64,000 nucleotides of DNA. Source: Ptychodera flava. Its lineage: Eukaryota > Hemichordata > Enteropneusta > Ptychoderidae. The position numbers and the translations under genes were made by a program. Location of the stretch: assembly GCF_041260155.1 (NCBI RefSeq), contig NW_027248277.1, positions 6,631,910 to 6,695,909 of the forward strand, read 5' to 3'. Below are positions 24,450-35,037 of this stretch, piece by piece (the stretch's first letter is position 1; each line of letters begins with the position of its first letter). Under the pieces are notes generated by a model that saw nothing but the letters and a program-made list of their open reading frames with translations, made no database searches and was not told the origin of the DNA.

Positions 24450-25481
24450 TAGTGTATGCTGTTCGTCACAGTGTACACAGAGAGAGACAGGATTCCTTGG
24501 TGTCGTATCACAACTATTATATCAACATGACTTTGTGTACTGCAGAGTGAATGCCCGATCGTGATCAGAGGACCTTAACCTTAGCATGGCATGCATAAAT
24601 GACAAAGCATCCACCAATATCCACATTTGCTTCTTTGTATTCACTGCTAACCTTTGACATTTAGACTCATCCAACTACACATTATCATGAGACAGGACCC
24701 TGGGCAGGAGAGGAAAAATATCGTTTATAGGCTATGTAAACAAATTGTTATATTTTCAGTCAGGGTGTTCGTGATAAATGGAACAGCGTTTCTGACCAAT
24801 CGTTGGCCATGCTTGGTTTGGGTATCCAATTTAAAATCCATTGTTATCATTGCGTACATATTGATACACACACCTACTAACTCATTTAGCTGGCATAAAC
24901 TCTCACAGATATTTGTATGGAAAAAAGCTGTCATGATACTGCTGTGACAACGGGCTTTGCAGCCATTCTTGTAAATTGTCCTCAAATACACCAAATCAGC
25001 TATGCCACAATAAAAATAAGAATGAAAAGGTTGCCTTAAGGTGTCGAAATTGCCCGATTGTCACCTCTTAATCTTTATAACTGGAAAAGACTTCTGCCTG
25101 AAATATAAAATCCTAATAAGCTCAAATATCATACATCTACCATCGAGAGCAATAGAATTTAGCGTGCACTAAAAAAGCTGTACGTTCCGTAACACGTACG
25201 GTTTCAAGGCGCCCCATCCCCTGCAGCTGTATCTGCGCGTTCACTATTGAACGGTTTCAAGGGACTCATTGGCCGAGTGCCAGAACATGTCTCGCCCGCG
25301 CTCTGTACGTACGTGTGTAGTGCACACACACACACTATCCAGATCTTGCAGAAGCACATCCGAGATATAGCGCACACTTGAACTATAAATAGGAAGAAAA
25401 ATTGTTGACATTGCACGAAAACGGTCATTACTCTGACAATTTGATGCCCCAGTCAAGAATATAAGATGTATAATAATAAGG

Positions 25482-25604
25482 TTATTACGAAAATACCGCA
25501 AAGGATGCACTTGGACATTGGCGCCGCGCACCCCCCTCCGCTTCGCGTCGGGCGATACACTGCGCCAATGTCCTTGTGCATCCTTTGCGGTATTTTCCTA
25601 ATAA
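25482..25604. repeat. 43-bp-arm inverted repeat next to gene B exon 3
   Basis: The two 43-bp arms differ at only three positions and contain AATACCGCAAAGGATGCAC. The loop of 37 bases is unusually GC-rich and includes CGCTTCGCG. An 18-bp direct repeat, CCTAATAAGCTCAAATAT, occurs at about 25107 and again at about 25597, so the intervening block may have been inserted or duplicated. Confidence 0.65.
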
Positions 25605-25644
25605 GCTCAAATATATAAAGCAGTTACATTGCTGAACAGCTTAC

Positions 25645-25737
25645 TTGGCATGAGTGGTCGTTTCCTTGCAATTACCGGTGCTGTCTGTACTTGACTTGTT
25701 GATGCCACATTTGGAAAAATTGGCGACTCTGGACTCA
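25645..25737 (-). CDS. Gene B linker exon 3
   Basis: This is a 93-nt exon with acceptor CTTCATACAG and donor CCAA|GTAAGC, phase 1 at both ends. Joined in frame to the exon at 26450-26542 it encodes SPESPIFPNVASTSQVQTAP and then VIARKRPLMP, a low-complexity linker with a basic patch. The phase fits both the exon before it and the acceptor at 17146. No homologue is visible because the copy 1 counterpart lies outside the window, so support rests on splice signals, open frame and composition. Confidence 0.6.
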
Positions 25738-26449
25738 CTGTATGAAGATAGGTCAAATAGTTGATTTTAATATTAAATTTTACATCATACCACAGTTGAC
25801 GGTCAAAAATATTACAGATTACTATGCGAAAAAACACAACTCCTAATCCTATTCATAAGTGATTTTTTTCATGGCCTTGGAATGTTGGCTCCTGCTACTT
25901 GGAAACATTATGTGACTTAGTCCAGGCTCTTGAAATTCAATAGAATTTTGCTTTTAAAAAGCAATGTAAGTTTGTCTGAGGTAAATTTCTAGGCTTGTGC
26001 AATCGCTGAAATCAAGCATAGCTTTACTAGAGGTATGTGTTGAACATAAGTAATTGCTAGGCATTTGCCCTGTGAGCAGGTGTCTCAAACATCAATATCT
26101 TGAAATGATTTACAACTTGTTCTTGACATAAAGATCAACAAAAGTAGTTCAGAGCTTGAACTGCAAAGCATGTCAGTAAATTCCAAATATTTCAATAAAA
26201 AATATTTACGAATATTATGCATGTGATAAGTGTATGATTCCCTCATGTCTCGCTGGATTCATTTTTGGAAGATAATTGTGGCTTTATGCCGTTATATCAT
26301 CTCTTGCCTTCAATCATCTGACACTGTCATTACATCAATTCACTGAACACAGAAAAATATGAGGGATTAATATTTAATTAAATCAAAACCATTCTTCTTA
26401 AGAAATTAAAGCTGGAATGTCCACTGTGTCCATTAATAGCTATGCTTAC
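25738..26449 (-). other. Intron of gene B between the linker exons
   Basis: This is AT-rich sequence with good splice sites at both ends. No coding or recognisable repeat content was seen. Confidence 0.6.
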
Positions 26450-26542
26450 CTGGCTGAGGTGAGAGTGATTGTTGAGAAGATGTGTCTTCCAGAGAACCTA
26501 TGCCGTCATCAGTTGACTGTCTGTGGGGAGGTGAGACGGCTA
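26450..26542 (-). CDS. Gene B linker exon 2 (Ser/Pro/Gln-rich)
   Basis: This is a 93-nt exon, phase 1 at both ends, with acceptor TTTCTGTTGTAG and donor CCAG|GTAAGC. It encodes about 31 residues including SPPHRQSTDDGIGS and SQQSLSPQP and is nearly identical to the gene A exon at 137-226. The differences between the copies are mostly single substitutions, and the frame is kept. It joins the glycosyltransferase-like exon to the second linker exon. Confidence 0.75.
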
Positions 26543-26873
26543 CTACAACAGAAACAAAATGGCATCAATGATATTGCCATCTCAGGCTTAATCAAATTGT
26601 AATTTATGTGACATATGGCTCTCTACTAATGATACTTTCATGGTAGTTTCAACACTTTGTAGTTTGTAACTCTCTGTATGTTTAAACAACATGAACATAT
26701 CCAGAAAATGTTTGAAAAGTATGGCCTGTTTAGCATATCTACATCCAGTCTCCCTGTATTTACCATACGTCATGAATTGGTAGCAATTAAAACACTGAAA
26801 GTAGTTCAGCACAGTTGAGTTTAAACTCTGATAAAATTTACTACTTTGTTCAACAGTTGAAGAAAATAATAAA

Positions 26874-26875
<2 letters not shown>

Positions 26876-26926
<51 letters not shown>
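26876..26926. repeat. TA microsatellite
   Basis: This is a pure AT/TA dinucleotide run directly beside a hammerhead-like motif at 26927-26961. Confidence 0.95.
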
Positions 26927-26928
<2 letters not shown>

Positions 26929-26961
26929 ACTTGAGTCACAAGACTCACTCATCAGGAGACT
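26927..26961 (-). ncRNA. Degenerate hammerhead-ribozyme-like motif, copy a
   Basis: On the minus strand CTGATGAG is followed by a 6-bp stem with a four-base loop (TGAGTC TTGT GACTCA). This is the arrangement of hammerhead core and stem II. The GAAA that should follow is missing, so activity is not expected. Confidence 0.3.
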
Positions 26962-27012
26962 ATAGAAAGGAAACTCTGATACAATTTTCTACTTTGTTCA
27001 ACAGTTCAAGAA

Positions 27013-27017
<5 letters not shown>

Positions 27018-27103
<86 letters not shown>
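27018..27103. repeat. TA microsatellite
   Basis: This is a TA dinucleotide run with one phase slip near 27060, ending just before the palindrome at 27126. Confidence 0.95.
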
Positions 27104-27106
<3 letters not shown>

Positions 27107-27125
27107 GGGTATATATATATTTCAA

Positions 27126-27225
27126 TGTGAGTCGCAAGACTCACTCATCATGAGACTATAGACTGGAGTCTAGTCTAGTCTAGACTCCAGTCTAGTCTCC
27201 TGATGAGCAAGTCTTGCGACTCACA
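27126..27225. repeat. 100-bp palindrome carrying two hammerhead-like motifs
   Basis: It begins TGTGAGTCGCAAG and ends CTTGCGACTCACA, with a near-symmetric centre of TAGTC units around 27175. The right arm (plus strand, CTGATGAG at 27200-27207) and the left arm (minus strand) each hold the hammerhead-like sequence, so the palindrome is two inverted copies of one repeat. Confidence 0.75.
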
Positions 27226-27334
27226 AAATATTGTAGACATGAAATTGTAAAATCAATTCTCCAGCAACTCTTATATATCTCACTCTTCTTTTGTATTGAG
27301 CACTTTGTATCGGAGAAGTCAAACCGCATACTGC

Positions 27335-27337
<3 letters not shown>

Positions 27338-27409
<72 letters not shown>
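27338..27409. repeat. TA microsatellite
   Basis: This is a pure dinucleotide run. The long Ile-Tyr alternating frames that cross it are artefacts. Confidence 0.95.
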
Positions 27410-27413
<4 letters not shown>

Positions 27414-27937
27414 TGATTACAATATACAGGCACACATATACATGAAAGAGTGGCTAATATGATTACTAATTTATAATTATGAAATTTGCACAAGCACATA
27501 GATTTATACCTGTACCTGGCAGAGTATTAGGTTGTGGAATTTCAGATAAACACGAGTTGAAGTTCTCCTGACTTTGATTGATGTCAGTGTGACTTTGGAA
27601 TTTATCCTTCAACTGTCTGGTTACACCAATTGCCTCAGTTCTGTTCAGCATCTTACAAATCTGATCTGACAAATCATCAATGTTAGGTTCATACAAAAAG
27701 TATTCCGCATGGTTTCCAAAGCAGTACTTCAGAAACTCTGCCATGGCAGTTCTCCTTGGAACCAACACAGGAAGTCCAGCAGCAATGGCCCACAATGCCT
27801 CCATTCTAAACGGCTCATCAGGTGGTATTACAAGGACATTACTTTGCTTTAAGTCCTTGTAGATATCATCTTGAGAGCCATAAGGAGGGTTAGTGTTCGC
27901 ATCTATATATGAGCATTTCAAGTTGTTGCTCAGAACG

Positions 27938-27946
27938 TTTCTAGTG
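27938..27946. repeat. SINE target-site duplication, left
   Basis: TTTCTAGTG here is repeated exactly at 28302-28310, on either side of the SINE. The matching gene A exon has a single uninterrupted equivalent. Confidence 0.85.
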
Positions 27947-28301
27947 GGAATACAGGAGGCATCATGGGCCAGTGGCTAGAGCAGTGGACTCACGATCACA
28001 GGATGGTGAGTTCGAGCCCCGGCATGGCCATGGTGTTGTGTCCTTGAGCAAGGCACTTTATTCCTCATTGCTCCTCCCCACCCAGGAGTGATGGGTACCT
28101 GGTAGGACAGTGGTTGTAATGTGTGTGTTTAGCTCTGCTGCGCTTATTGGCTGCACATGTGAGCTGTAGTTTGCTCCCCAGGGAGTTGAGTGGTATCATA
28201 TTAGGTCCAGTGACCAGGGGTAATAATAATTGTAAAGCGCCTTGAGCACATGTACTTGTGGATATGTGCGCTATAGAAGAACCCAATATTATATTATATT
28301 A
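27947..28301 (+). mobile_element. tRNA-derived SINE (355 bp)
   Basis: The head is tRNA-like, with an A-box-like TGGCTAGAGCAGTGG near 27972 and a B-box-like GTTCGAGCC near 28010, the internal promoter of RNA polymerase III. The body contains CCTTGAGCAAGGCACTTTAT and the 3' part has AAAGCGCCTTGAGCAC, sequences widespread in invertebrate SINEs. It ends in an ATATT-rich tail. It is inserted antisense to gene B inside the glycosyltransferase-like exon. Confidence 0.88.
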
Positions 28302-28310
28302 TTTCTAGTG
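28302..28310. repeat. SINE target-site duplication, right
   Basis: This is an exact second copy of TTTCTAGTG directly after the SINE tail. Confidence 0.85.
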
Positions 28311-29335
28311 TCATAAAGACTAATGCCTGATGTAATACGAGCAAACCATGTTGGAATCGTTTGATGCATGGAATGATAAAGTCCAGCAGTCCTTCCAATA
28401 GCAGCAGACAAAACTTCAAATCTTGATGATTCAATCTTTCTGTCAGTTACCAATGTAAGTATTTGTTTGAGGTCACTTGTTTTGGATATTTTGTCAACAT
28501 TTAGATCGAAGAAGCTGTTTTCTGGCCTTGGAAGATAGAGTTTGTGTTTAATGTGAATGTTGGTTAGTTGGTAAAGTTTTTTGTACTCTTCAAATACAGT
28601 TGGTCCAACAGAGAATATTCCGGCAGCTGCTTCAGCAAATTTCAAGTGTCTGTTTCTAAAATCAGCTGGTGGAGAGGCATGGTTTATCAACACAATATCT
28701 GCAGCTTTGAAACAGCGTTTCCTCAATGCAGATGAGAAGAGGAATGATGTTGACGACTTTATGTGTTCAACGATATATTCAACGTTTTGTAGCGTTGAAA
28801 GAGTTAAGAAGTAGTTTTCCGGTGACAAAAGCCATTTGAAAGAAGGCTCATCATTGCCAAATGCGTCTTTGATGTCCTCATTCAGACATGGTGGTATGAG
28901 TTCAACTCCACAGTCAGCGGCATCTTTCTTTTCTTCTTCAGTTGCCTTCAAAACAACACAGCAGATCTTCTTTTGTCTGTTTTGTGCTGCAAGGCTTGCA
29001 AGTTGACAGTTGATAGCTGATACTGCGTCTCCAATACGGGACCACCTTTCAGCCAGGAATATGGAAGTCATTTTTGTTGTGTTTACCTGCATAAAATGAA
29101 TTGTGTGAAAAATAAGTCAGTCATTACATCTCTCACTGTAAGTGAATATACAATAACAAATCTGTTTTCTCCATGGCAGGCAGATGTATTTTTCTTACAT
29201 TTATCAGTCAGTATGATCTTTGCCCCAAAGACATGAATAAACTTCCATATTTAGACTATGCCATACAACAAATATTGTCGGATGTAAATAATATCATGCC
29301 CATTTAGAGCCAAGAGTTTTCTCTTGAAAGGCAAT

Positions 29336-29468
<133 letters not shown>

Positions 29469-30080
29469 AGATAGATATTGATATATAGATATATAGATAT
29501 GTGTGTGTGAATAAATAACATTATATATCTGCATATATATGTGTGTGTTGTATCTGTGCCTGTGAAAATTGTAAGCCATTCTTACCCTTTTCACCTTTCT
29601 TTCATTTACAAAGGCAACTGCATTTAGTTTGTGCAAACAGCAGGGATGCACAGCACTGAGCTATGCTCACAATGGCTCTTAGTTTTGTGGAACTTTGGAT
29701 TTTATTTTCCCCGCAGAAATAACGCAGGGATGGTGGCCACTTTGAATTTCAAATATCTGTATTTTACAGCATGGCGTTCTCATACCCGCTATTTTCACTG
29801 ATAATCTATTCAATTTTCTGTAGAGGTCTGTTCTCTAAATCTGTAAATTCACTGGAACTGCCAAAACTATAACATAACAGGAATAACGTACCCCTTCCCA
29901 GCAGATAATAGACTCAAGCAAAGTTTGCACTCCACAATGTACTCAGCTTACCCTTGTACATTATATAATGCACAGTTTGCTTTCGACGAGCTAGCCCTGT
30001 GTACAGGTCTGAGTACAGGTCTGTTGCGTTATACGACAGGGTGGAGGCCATATAACGCCAGGAACACACAGACCTGTACA

Positions 30081-30561
30081 CAGGGCCTCATAAGTGCCTA
30101 TTTAAGTCAATATTACAGCGTTTTTCTTTTTTTTCAATGTTACAAATAATCCAGCTGAAGAGCACTACACTTGTGTAGCTGTCTTTTGTGTAGCGTGTAT
30201 TGGCATGTATAGTGCGTCCTCGTAAATATGACCTTTAGTTCCGTGACCTCTAGGCCCGGCTCTAGCCATGCCTACTTCCTGCCCTGCCCTCGCTATGCTT
30301 ACTGTACTTATATACAGTAAACACAGCGACGTCTGTACACGTGGCCAGAAGGCATGGCCAGAGGAATTGGCTAGAGGTCACGGAACTAAAGGTCGTATTT
30401 ACATATGATCACATTCCCCATTGAGGGCGCACTATACATGCCAATACAAGCTACACAAAAGACAGCTACACAAATGTTGTGCTCTTCAGCTTTATTTGTA
30501 ACATTGAAAAAGAAAGAAAAACGCTGTAATATTGACTTAAATAGGGACTTATGAGCCCCTG
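30081..30561. mobile_element. 481-bp foldback element, copy 1
   Basis: The left arm begins CAGGGCCTCATAAGTGCC and the right arm ends ACTTATGAGCCCCTG. Long internal arms pair, for example CCTTTAGTTCCGTGACCTCT with AGAGGTCACGGAACTAAAGG. It is flanked by short direct repeats (CCTGTAC). CAGGG-type ends and the size suggest a hAT-like non-autonomous element; the superfamily is inferred. Confidence 0.75.
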
Positions 30562-31295
30562 TGCCTGTACGCAGGGCCAGGTGCAGCCAACTGAGCTGTT
30601 TATGCAAAAAGGTGTTCGTGCTCAGTTTTGTGGTGGGCGGGCAAATTTCAAAACTAATCAGTGGGTGGGAAGAAAAAAATTGATATTTACTGTGGACGGG
30701 GAAGAAATTTCATTATTTTCACCAGGCAGGGAGAAAATTTTTGACAGTGGGTAACGGATAATATGTAGAGGGAGGGGGAATCCGTTGTTGATAGAACTTG
30801 AGGGGAGATGAAGCCCCTAACTTAGAGGGGAGCAATGTTCTGAGCTATACTGCCAGCTTCTCGCACGGTTTATGCAATGATCTTGGGTGCCTAGTGGGGA
30901 GAGGGCAGTGGGGAGCTTGAATTGTTGTGGGAAATGGGAAGCGGGCAGACCATAGATACTGGAGGGGAGTGCCAGTGGGCATCAAATTTCAGTGGGAGGG
31001 CAGATTTTCCGTGTATGCCAATGGGAGGGCAGTTACGAACAGCTCTACTTTCCCCGCAAAATTTTAGGTCAAGGTCAAAAGTAAGTAAAATCGGTATTTT
31101 AGTCTTCAAAACATCTTTTGTGATGATTTTGCGAAACTGATGAAATTTACCAGTTAGCGGCACCTGTAATGAGCGGGCCTTAAATATTGGGATTTTTGTT
31201 TCTCTAGTCACAAACTTTACAACATGATGACCCCGATTTCTATTTTTGATTTTGAAAGAAAATAGTTGACAATTTACTTGATTAAACCTTGAGCA

Positions 31296-31776
31296 CAGGG
31301 CCTCATAAGTGCCTATTTAAGTCAATATTACAGCGTTTTCTTTCTTTTCAATGTTACAAATAATCCAGCTGAAGAGCACTACACTTGTGTAGCTGTCTTT
31401 TGTGTAGCGTGTATTGGCATGTATAGTGCGTCCTCGTAAATGTGACCTTTAGTTCCGTGACCTCTAGGCCCGGCTCTAGCCATGCCTACTTCCTGCCCTG
31501 ACCTCGCTATATACTTATTTCCCATAGTACAGTAAACACAGCGACGTCTGTACACGTGGCCAGAAGGCATGGCCAGAGGAATTGGCTAGAGGTCACGGAA
31601 CTAAAGGTCGTATTTACATATGATCACATTCCCCATTGAGGGCGCACTATACATGCCAATACAAGCTACACAAAAGACAGCTACACAAATGTTGTGCTCT
31701 TCAGCTTTATTTGTAACATTGAAAAAGAAAGAAAAACGCTGTAATATTGACTTAAATAGGGACTTATGAGCCCCTG
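31296..31776. mobile_element. 481-bp foldback element, copy 2
   Basis: This is nearly identical to 30081-30561, the same length and the same orientation, with different flanking direct repeats (CCTTGAGC on both sides). Different flanks show a separate insertion and not a local duplication. Confidence 0.75.
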
Positions 31777-31918
31777 TGCCTTGAGCAGAGAAATAGAGGC
31801 GCGAAATACCACCACTCAGGTTCTGTATGGCATGACCCTGAATGACCCCATTTTCAAACATGCCAACGCCGTGCCGCCGACAAACTCTGTATGCTATGAC
31901 AACCGCTTTAAGACTCAA

Positions 31919-32064
31919 CACAGTCGTTTGGAGAGCTATTCATCGCTGGGACTATTCGCCCCACAGACGAGTGTACAGAAGCGAGAAATACTGTATTTCT
32001 CGCTTCTGTACACTCGTCTATGGGGCAAATAGTCCAGCGCTGAATAGCTCTCCAAACGACTGTG
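31919..32064. mobile_element. 146-bp near-perfect palindromic element with target duplication
   Basis: The ends are CACAGTCG and CGACTGTG, and the centre is GAAATACTGTATTTC. It is flanked by GACTCAA at 31912-31918 and 32065-32071. The paralogous site at 3190-3196 has a single GACTCAA and no insert, which proves insertion after the segmental duplication. Confidence 0.88.
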
Positions 32065-34318
32065 GACTCAATGACCAGTAAATTGGCCTTAGCAGGTTCT
32101 CCTGGAAAACACGTATAACAGGCGTGCACCTTCCATGGCAAGAGAGATATTATGAGGTCGACAGAAACCCTATACAAGGAAGTACAGGTACACTGCATCA
32201 CGGCTACTTTGCATCATATGGCCGGCCCCGGTCGTCGAGTTTGTACTTTTGTGCGTATTGTACTCACCTAGAGCTAGTCAATGTATCCTACCGGTATATT
32301 CCTCCAAGGAATTTGATTCTGTCTAAGTATTTTAAGGTACTCGCAATATTTAAGTTTCACAGAATAAAAATATCAAGGCAAATGCTCAGAAATAGCTGCC
32401 TATTCGTCAACATGAGCCCAAAAACGACACCGTCGCGTTTCTTCAACAACATCAGCCATTTTGTACTCAGCTACTTGGGTACTTGGGGGATTTCCCGGAA
32501 ATGCGCCCTCTACCGTTCTGTGATAAAGTGAAAGAGTAACGGACAAAGTTTTATTCCATAATTGATAGACTTTATCAGTGTCTATCGCATAGTTGTATTT
32601 TTAATAGTCAAAATGCAAATTACTTCGACCAACGTCATCCTGTCAGATCGTTTCTGCAACCGCACAAAACGGAGAGGTAAAGTGTCTAACGTCTGACGAA
32701 AACGTATCATGATGAAAATATTGCCTTCTCTATGTTTGCTGTGCACTGGCCACATTTTGCCATTGCAGCTCAAATATTTAGAGCCATTCATTACTTGTAC
32801 AATGCCGAATGAAAGGAAATGAGTCTTACTAAGTGAGTGCATTTCACAAAAATAAAACGCTTGTTAGCTTAAAACCTAACTTTTAAAAAGTACGTATGCG
32901 AGGAAGACATTAAAAAAACACGCCTTGCTACGAATACGTCACATGTCCAATACCTAATCATATGGTTGATACAAAATGACATCAGCGTTGTCTCTATACA
33001 TAACGTGAGAGTAATACAGCTGCAAATACTCATATGACCTTTCTTGGCCTTAGATGAGGTAAACCATTAATGCACTTTGGAGTAATTGGTTTCAAGAATT
33101 TATAATATTTACTCTGCTAGTATACTATAGAAAAATATTTTAAACACCTAAAAATATTGAATTCATAGAAGAGCCTACGTAGACCAACAACACTGACTGC
33201 TTTAACTAGATCAGTAGGAATGGCATACGAATTGTATCTCCTTTTGTGGCATATTTGTACACAGGTGCAACACAATTGATCATCCTCAATGGCGCTTCTG
33301 CTTTCAGTGATGTCCAACGTCGATGCCACATCACAACTTCTCTCACATGTTACGATTCAGGCCCCATATCAGGTTTGATAAAGACCTAAGGCGCAGATCA
33401 TTCGATTCACAGATAGTTGATATCAGCGGCATTTCAATATGCCAGTGTTAAAATTACAGAATGTTTTGAACAAAAAATCAAAATTTTGAAGGGAAAGCAA
33501 ACATTTTCGAATAGTTCTCTCTCCACGAATAGCGAATTTTTGCAAGTGATGTCATTTGTCTTTTATCAATATGTAAAAATAAATGTTTGTCCGCATTTTC
33601 CGCAAGAACGACCGAAAATAAAACCTACTAGTGTTACAATGGATACTAAAATTCACACTAATTTTTGGTTAAGATTATAAGATGCGACAACAGCCATGCA
33701 TGCAACAATTTTTTTTTCCAATTTTAATCATCATTGACCGATGTCGTGCACTGTCGGTCATATTTAGGAAGGCGCTTTAAAATAAATTCTTTGTTTGCCA
33801 TCCGAGTCTGCACGTGCGGGTAGTTTTGCGAAGTCTCAAAAAACAGATACAGATCGTCTGCTCGAAAATACGGCGCGTCGCGCCCTTCCTTCGAATTCGT
33901 CCGCAATGACACACTCAGAGTGCCATCACGCAGCAGCAGACTTAGGCCTAAATGTCGCAAAAAGGCACATGTCGTACGATCGTTTCAATACAAATAAGAC
34001 TACCTATTTTAAAAGGGTAGATCAGCTGCTGTACCTAAAGTCTACATGTGCACCTCCTATTGTTGCGGACTTGTGTACCGTACGATCGATCGATCGTTTC
34101 ACGACAAGTTGATTTCTCCCTTCAAGTTGTTATGTCTGCTTAGGGGTACTACTCTTGCAGCAGCGTCGTAGATGACATGAAAACACCCTCTACGGGAACG
34201 TGAACTATGAAAGATGTCAGTCGCTATATTGTTGAATAATAGCGAATTAAACTTATTCAAGGCTTTAGAGAAAGAAAAGAGTTGATATGTTTTTCCTCGG
34301 TGATTCTACAAAGAATTA

Positions 34319-34521
34319 TGTTGTGTTTAGTGCACTTTTGATTAGAGCAAAAGACACACGACTCACACAGTGTAGCCATTAACTAGAATTCTACTTTATT
34401 AACATAATCTCATAAGTAAACTACACGTCATTGGTTACTATTGGATACTAGAGATAGTGTCTCATCCTGGTGGCTTCAATCACTTAACACTTGTTAATGT
34501 ATATAGGGTGAATATACTACA
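34319..34521 (-). repeat. 3' LTR of the gypsy element
   Basis: This is about 99% identical to 39023-39226. It is bordered on the outside by AATTA and on the inside by a purine/pyrimidine tract suited to plus-strand priming. Confidence 0.9.
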
Positions 34522-35037
34522 TTCCTCCCCGCTAAGTTTATATGTCCGGTGAGAGTTCAGAGTTCATGACGTAGAGTTCATATGAGTTCAGTTAATTCCT
34601 AACTAAAATAAAATGCAATCTACTATGCCGAAATATGAGGCTTTGAGGTAGACTACTCGCTGCCTCAGTGATTGTTAGGGATTATTCTGCCCTTGTCACA
34701 GTACAATCACTTTTGTTTTGGAAACTACAAATCTAATCTATCTGGTGCTTTTCTATTCCGTACGGGATATCTTCTTTCCATTGGTTTAGGTGGTGATGAC
34801 ACAATGGTTGCTGGATCCTTATTAACAGTAGCATTTCCTGATGTTATGTTCGCTGGTGCTGTATTCAATACTGGCGCCGAAGTTGTAGTTGTTTCAGATG
34901 CATCTGTCATTTCCCTTGATGTTACTGGGTTGGCGGCTGCAGCAGAGGTAATGACCTCATCCTGGACATCCTTGTCCTGGTATGTTGCCATGGGAACTTG
35001 TGATCGATGGAGTTGATCGATGTGGCAACGTCTGACG

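Larger units (their letters stand above)
17147..25644 (-). other. Long intron of gene B (8.5 kb)
   Basis: The donor (CCAA|GTAAGC at 25644) and the acceptor before 17146 have matching phase 1. The intron holds a pogo-like transposase on the opposite strand, foldback elements at 24354-24449 and 25482-25604, an 18-bp hairpin at 19691-19735, and one member of the CATA-tract repeat family at 23985-24240. No further host exon was recognised. Confidence 0.6.
26543..27515 (-). other. Intron of gene B with TA tracts and a palindrome
   Basis: Most of this interval is TA microsatellite (26876-26926, 27018-27103, 27338-27409) plus a 100-bp palindrome at 27126-27225 and related hammerhead-like motifs. 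No exon was seen. Confidence 0.7.
27516..29071 (-). pseudogene. Gene B first coding exon: GT4-like domain split by a SINE
   Basis: This is the paralogue of 580-1777 with the same start (MTSIFLAERWSRIGDAVSAI at 29071) and acceptor (TTTTATGCAG before 29086). The N-terminal part (29071-28311) and the C-terminal part (27937-27516, with VLVIPPDEPFRMEALWAIAA) are each open and in the same frame as gene A. They are separated by a 355-bp SINE at 27947-28301 whose 9-bp target duplication lies within the coding sequence. The donor is CCAG|GTACAG at 27516 or ACAG|GTATAA six bases further; both are phase 1. Apart from the SINE I see no other lesion in this exon, so the insertion is probably recent and could be polymorphic. 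Confidence 0.8.

Noticed and set aside
27965-28045. A tRNA gene
   Set aside because: The A and B boxes belong to a SINE head; no full acceptor stem is present.
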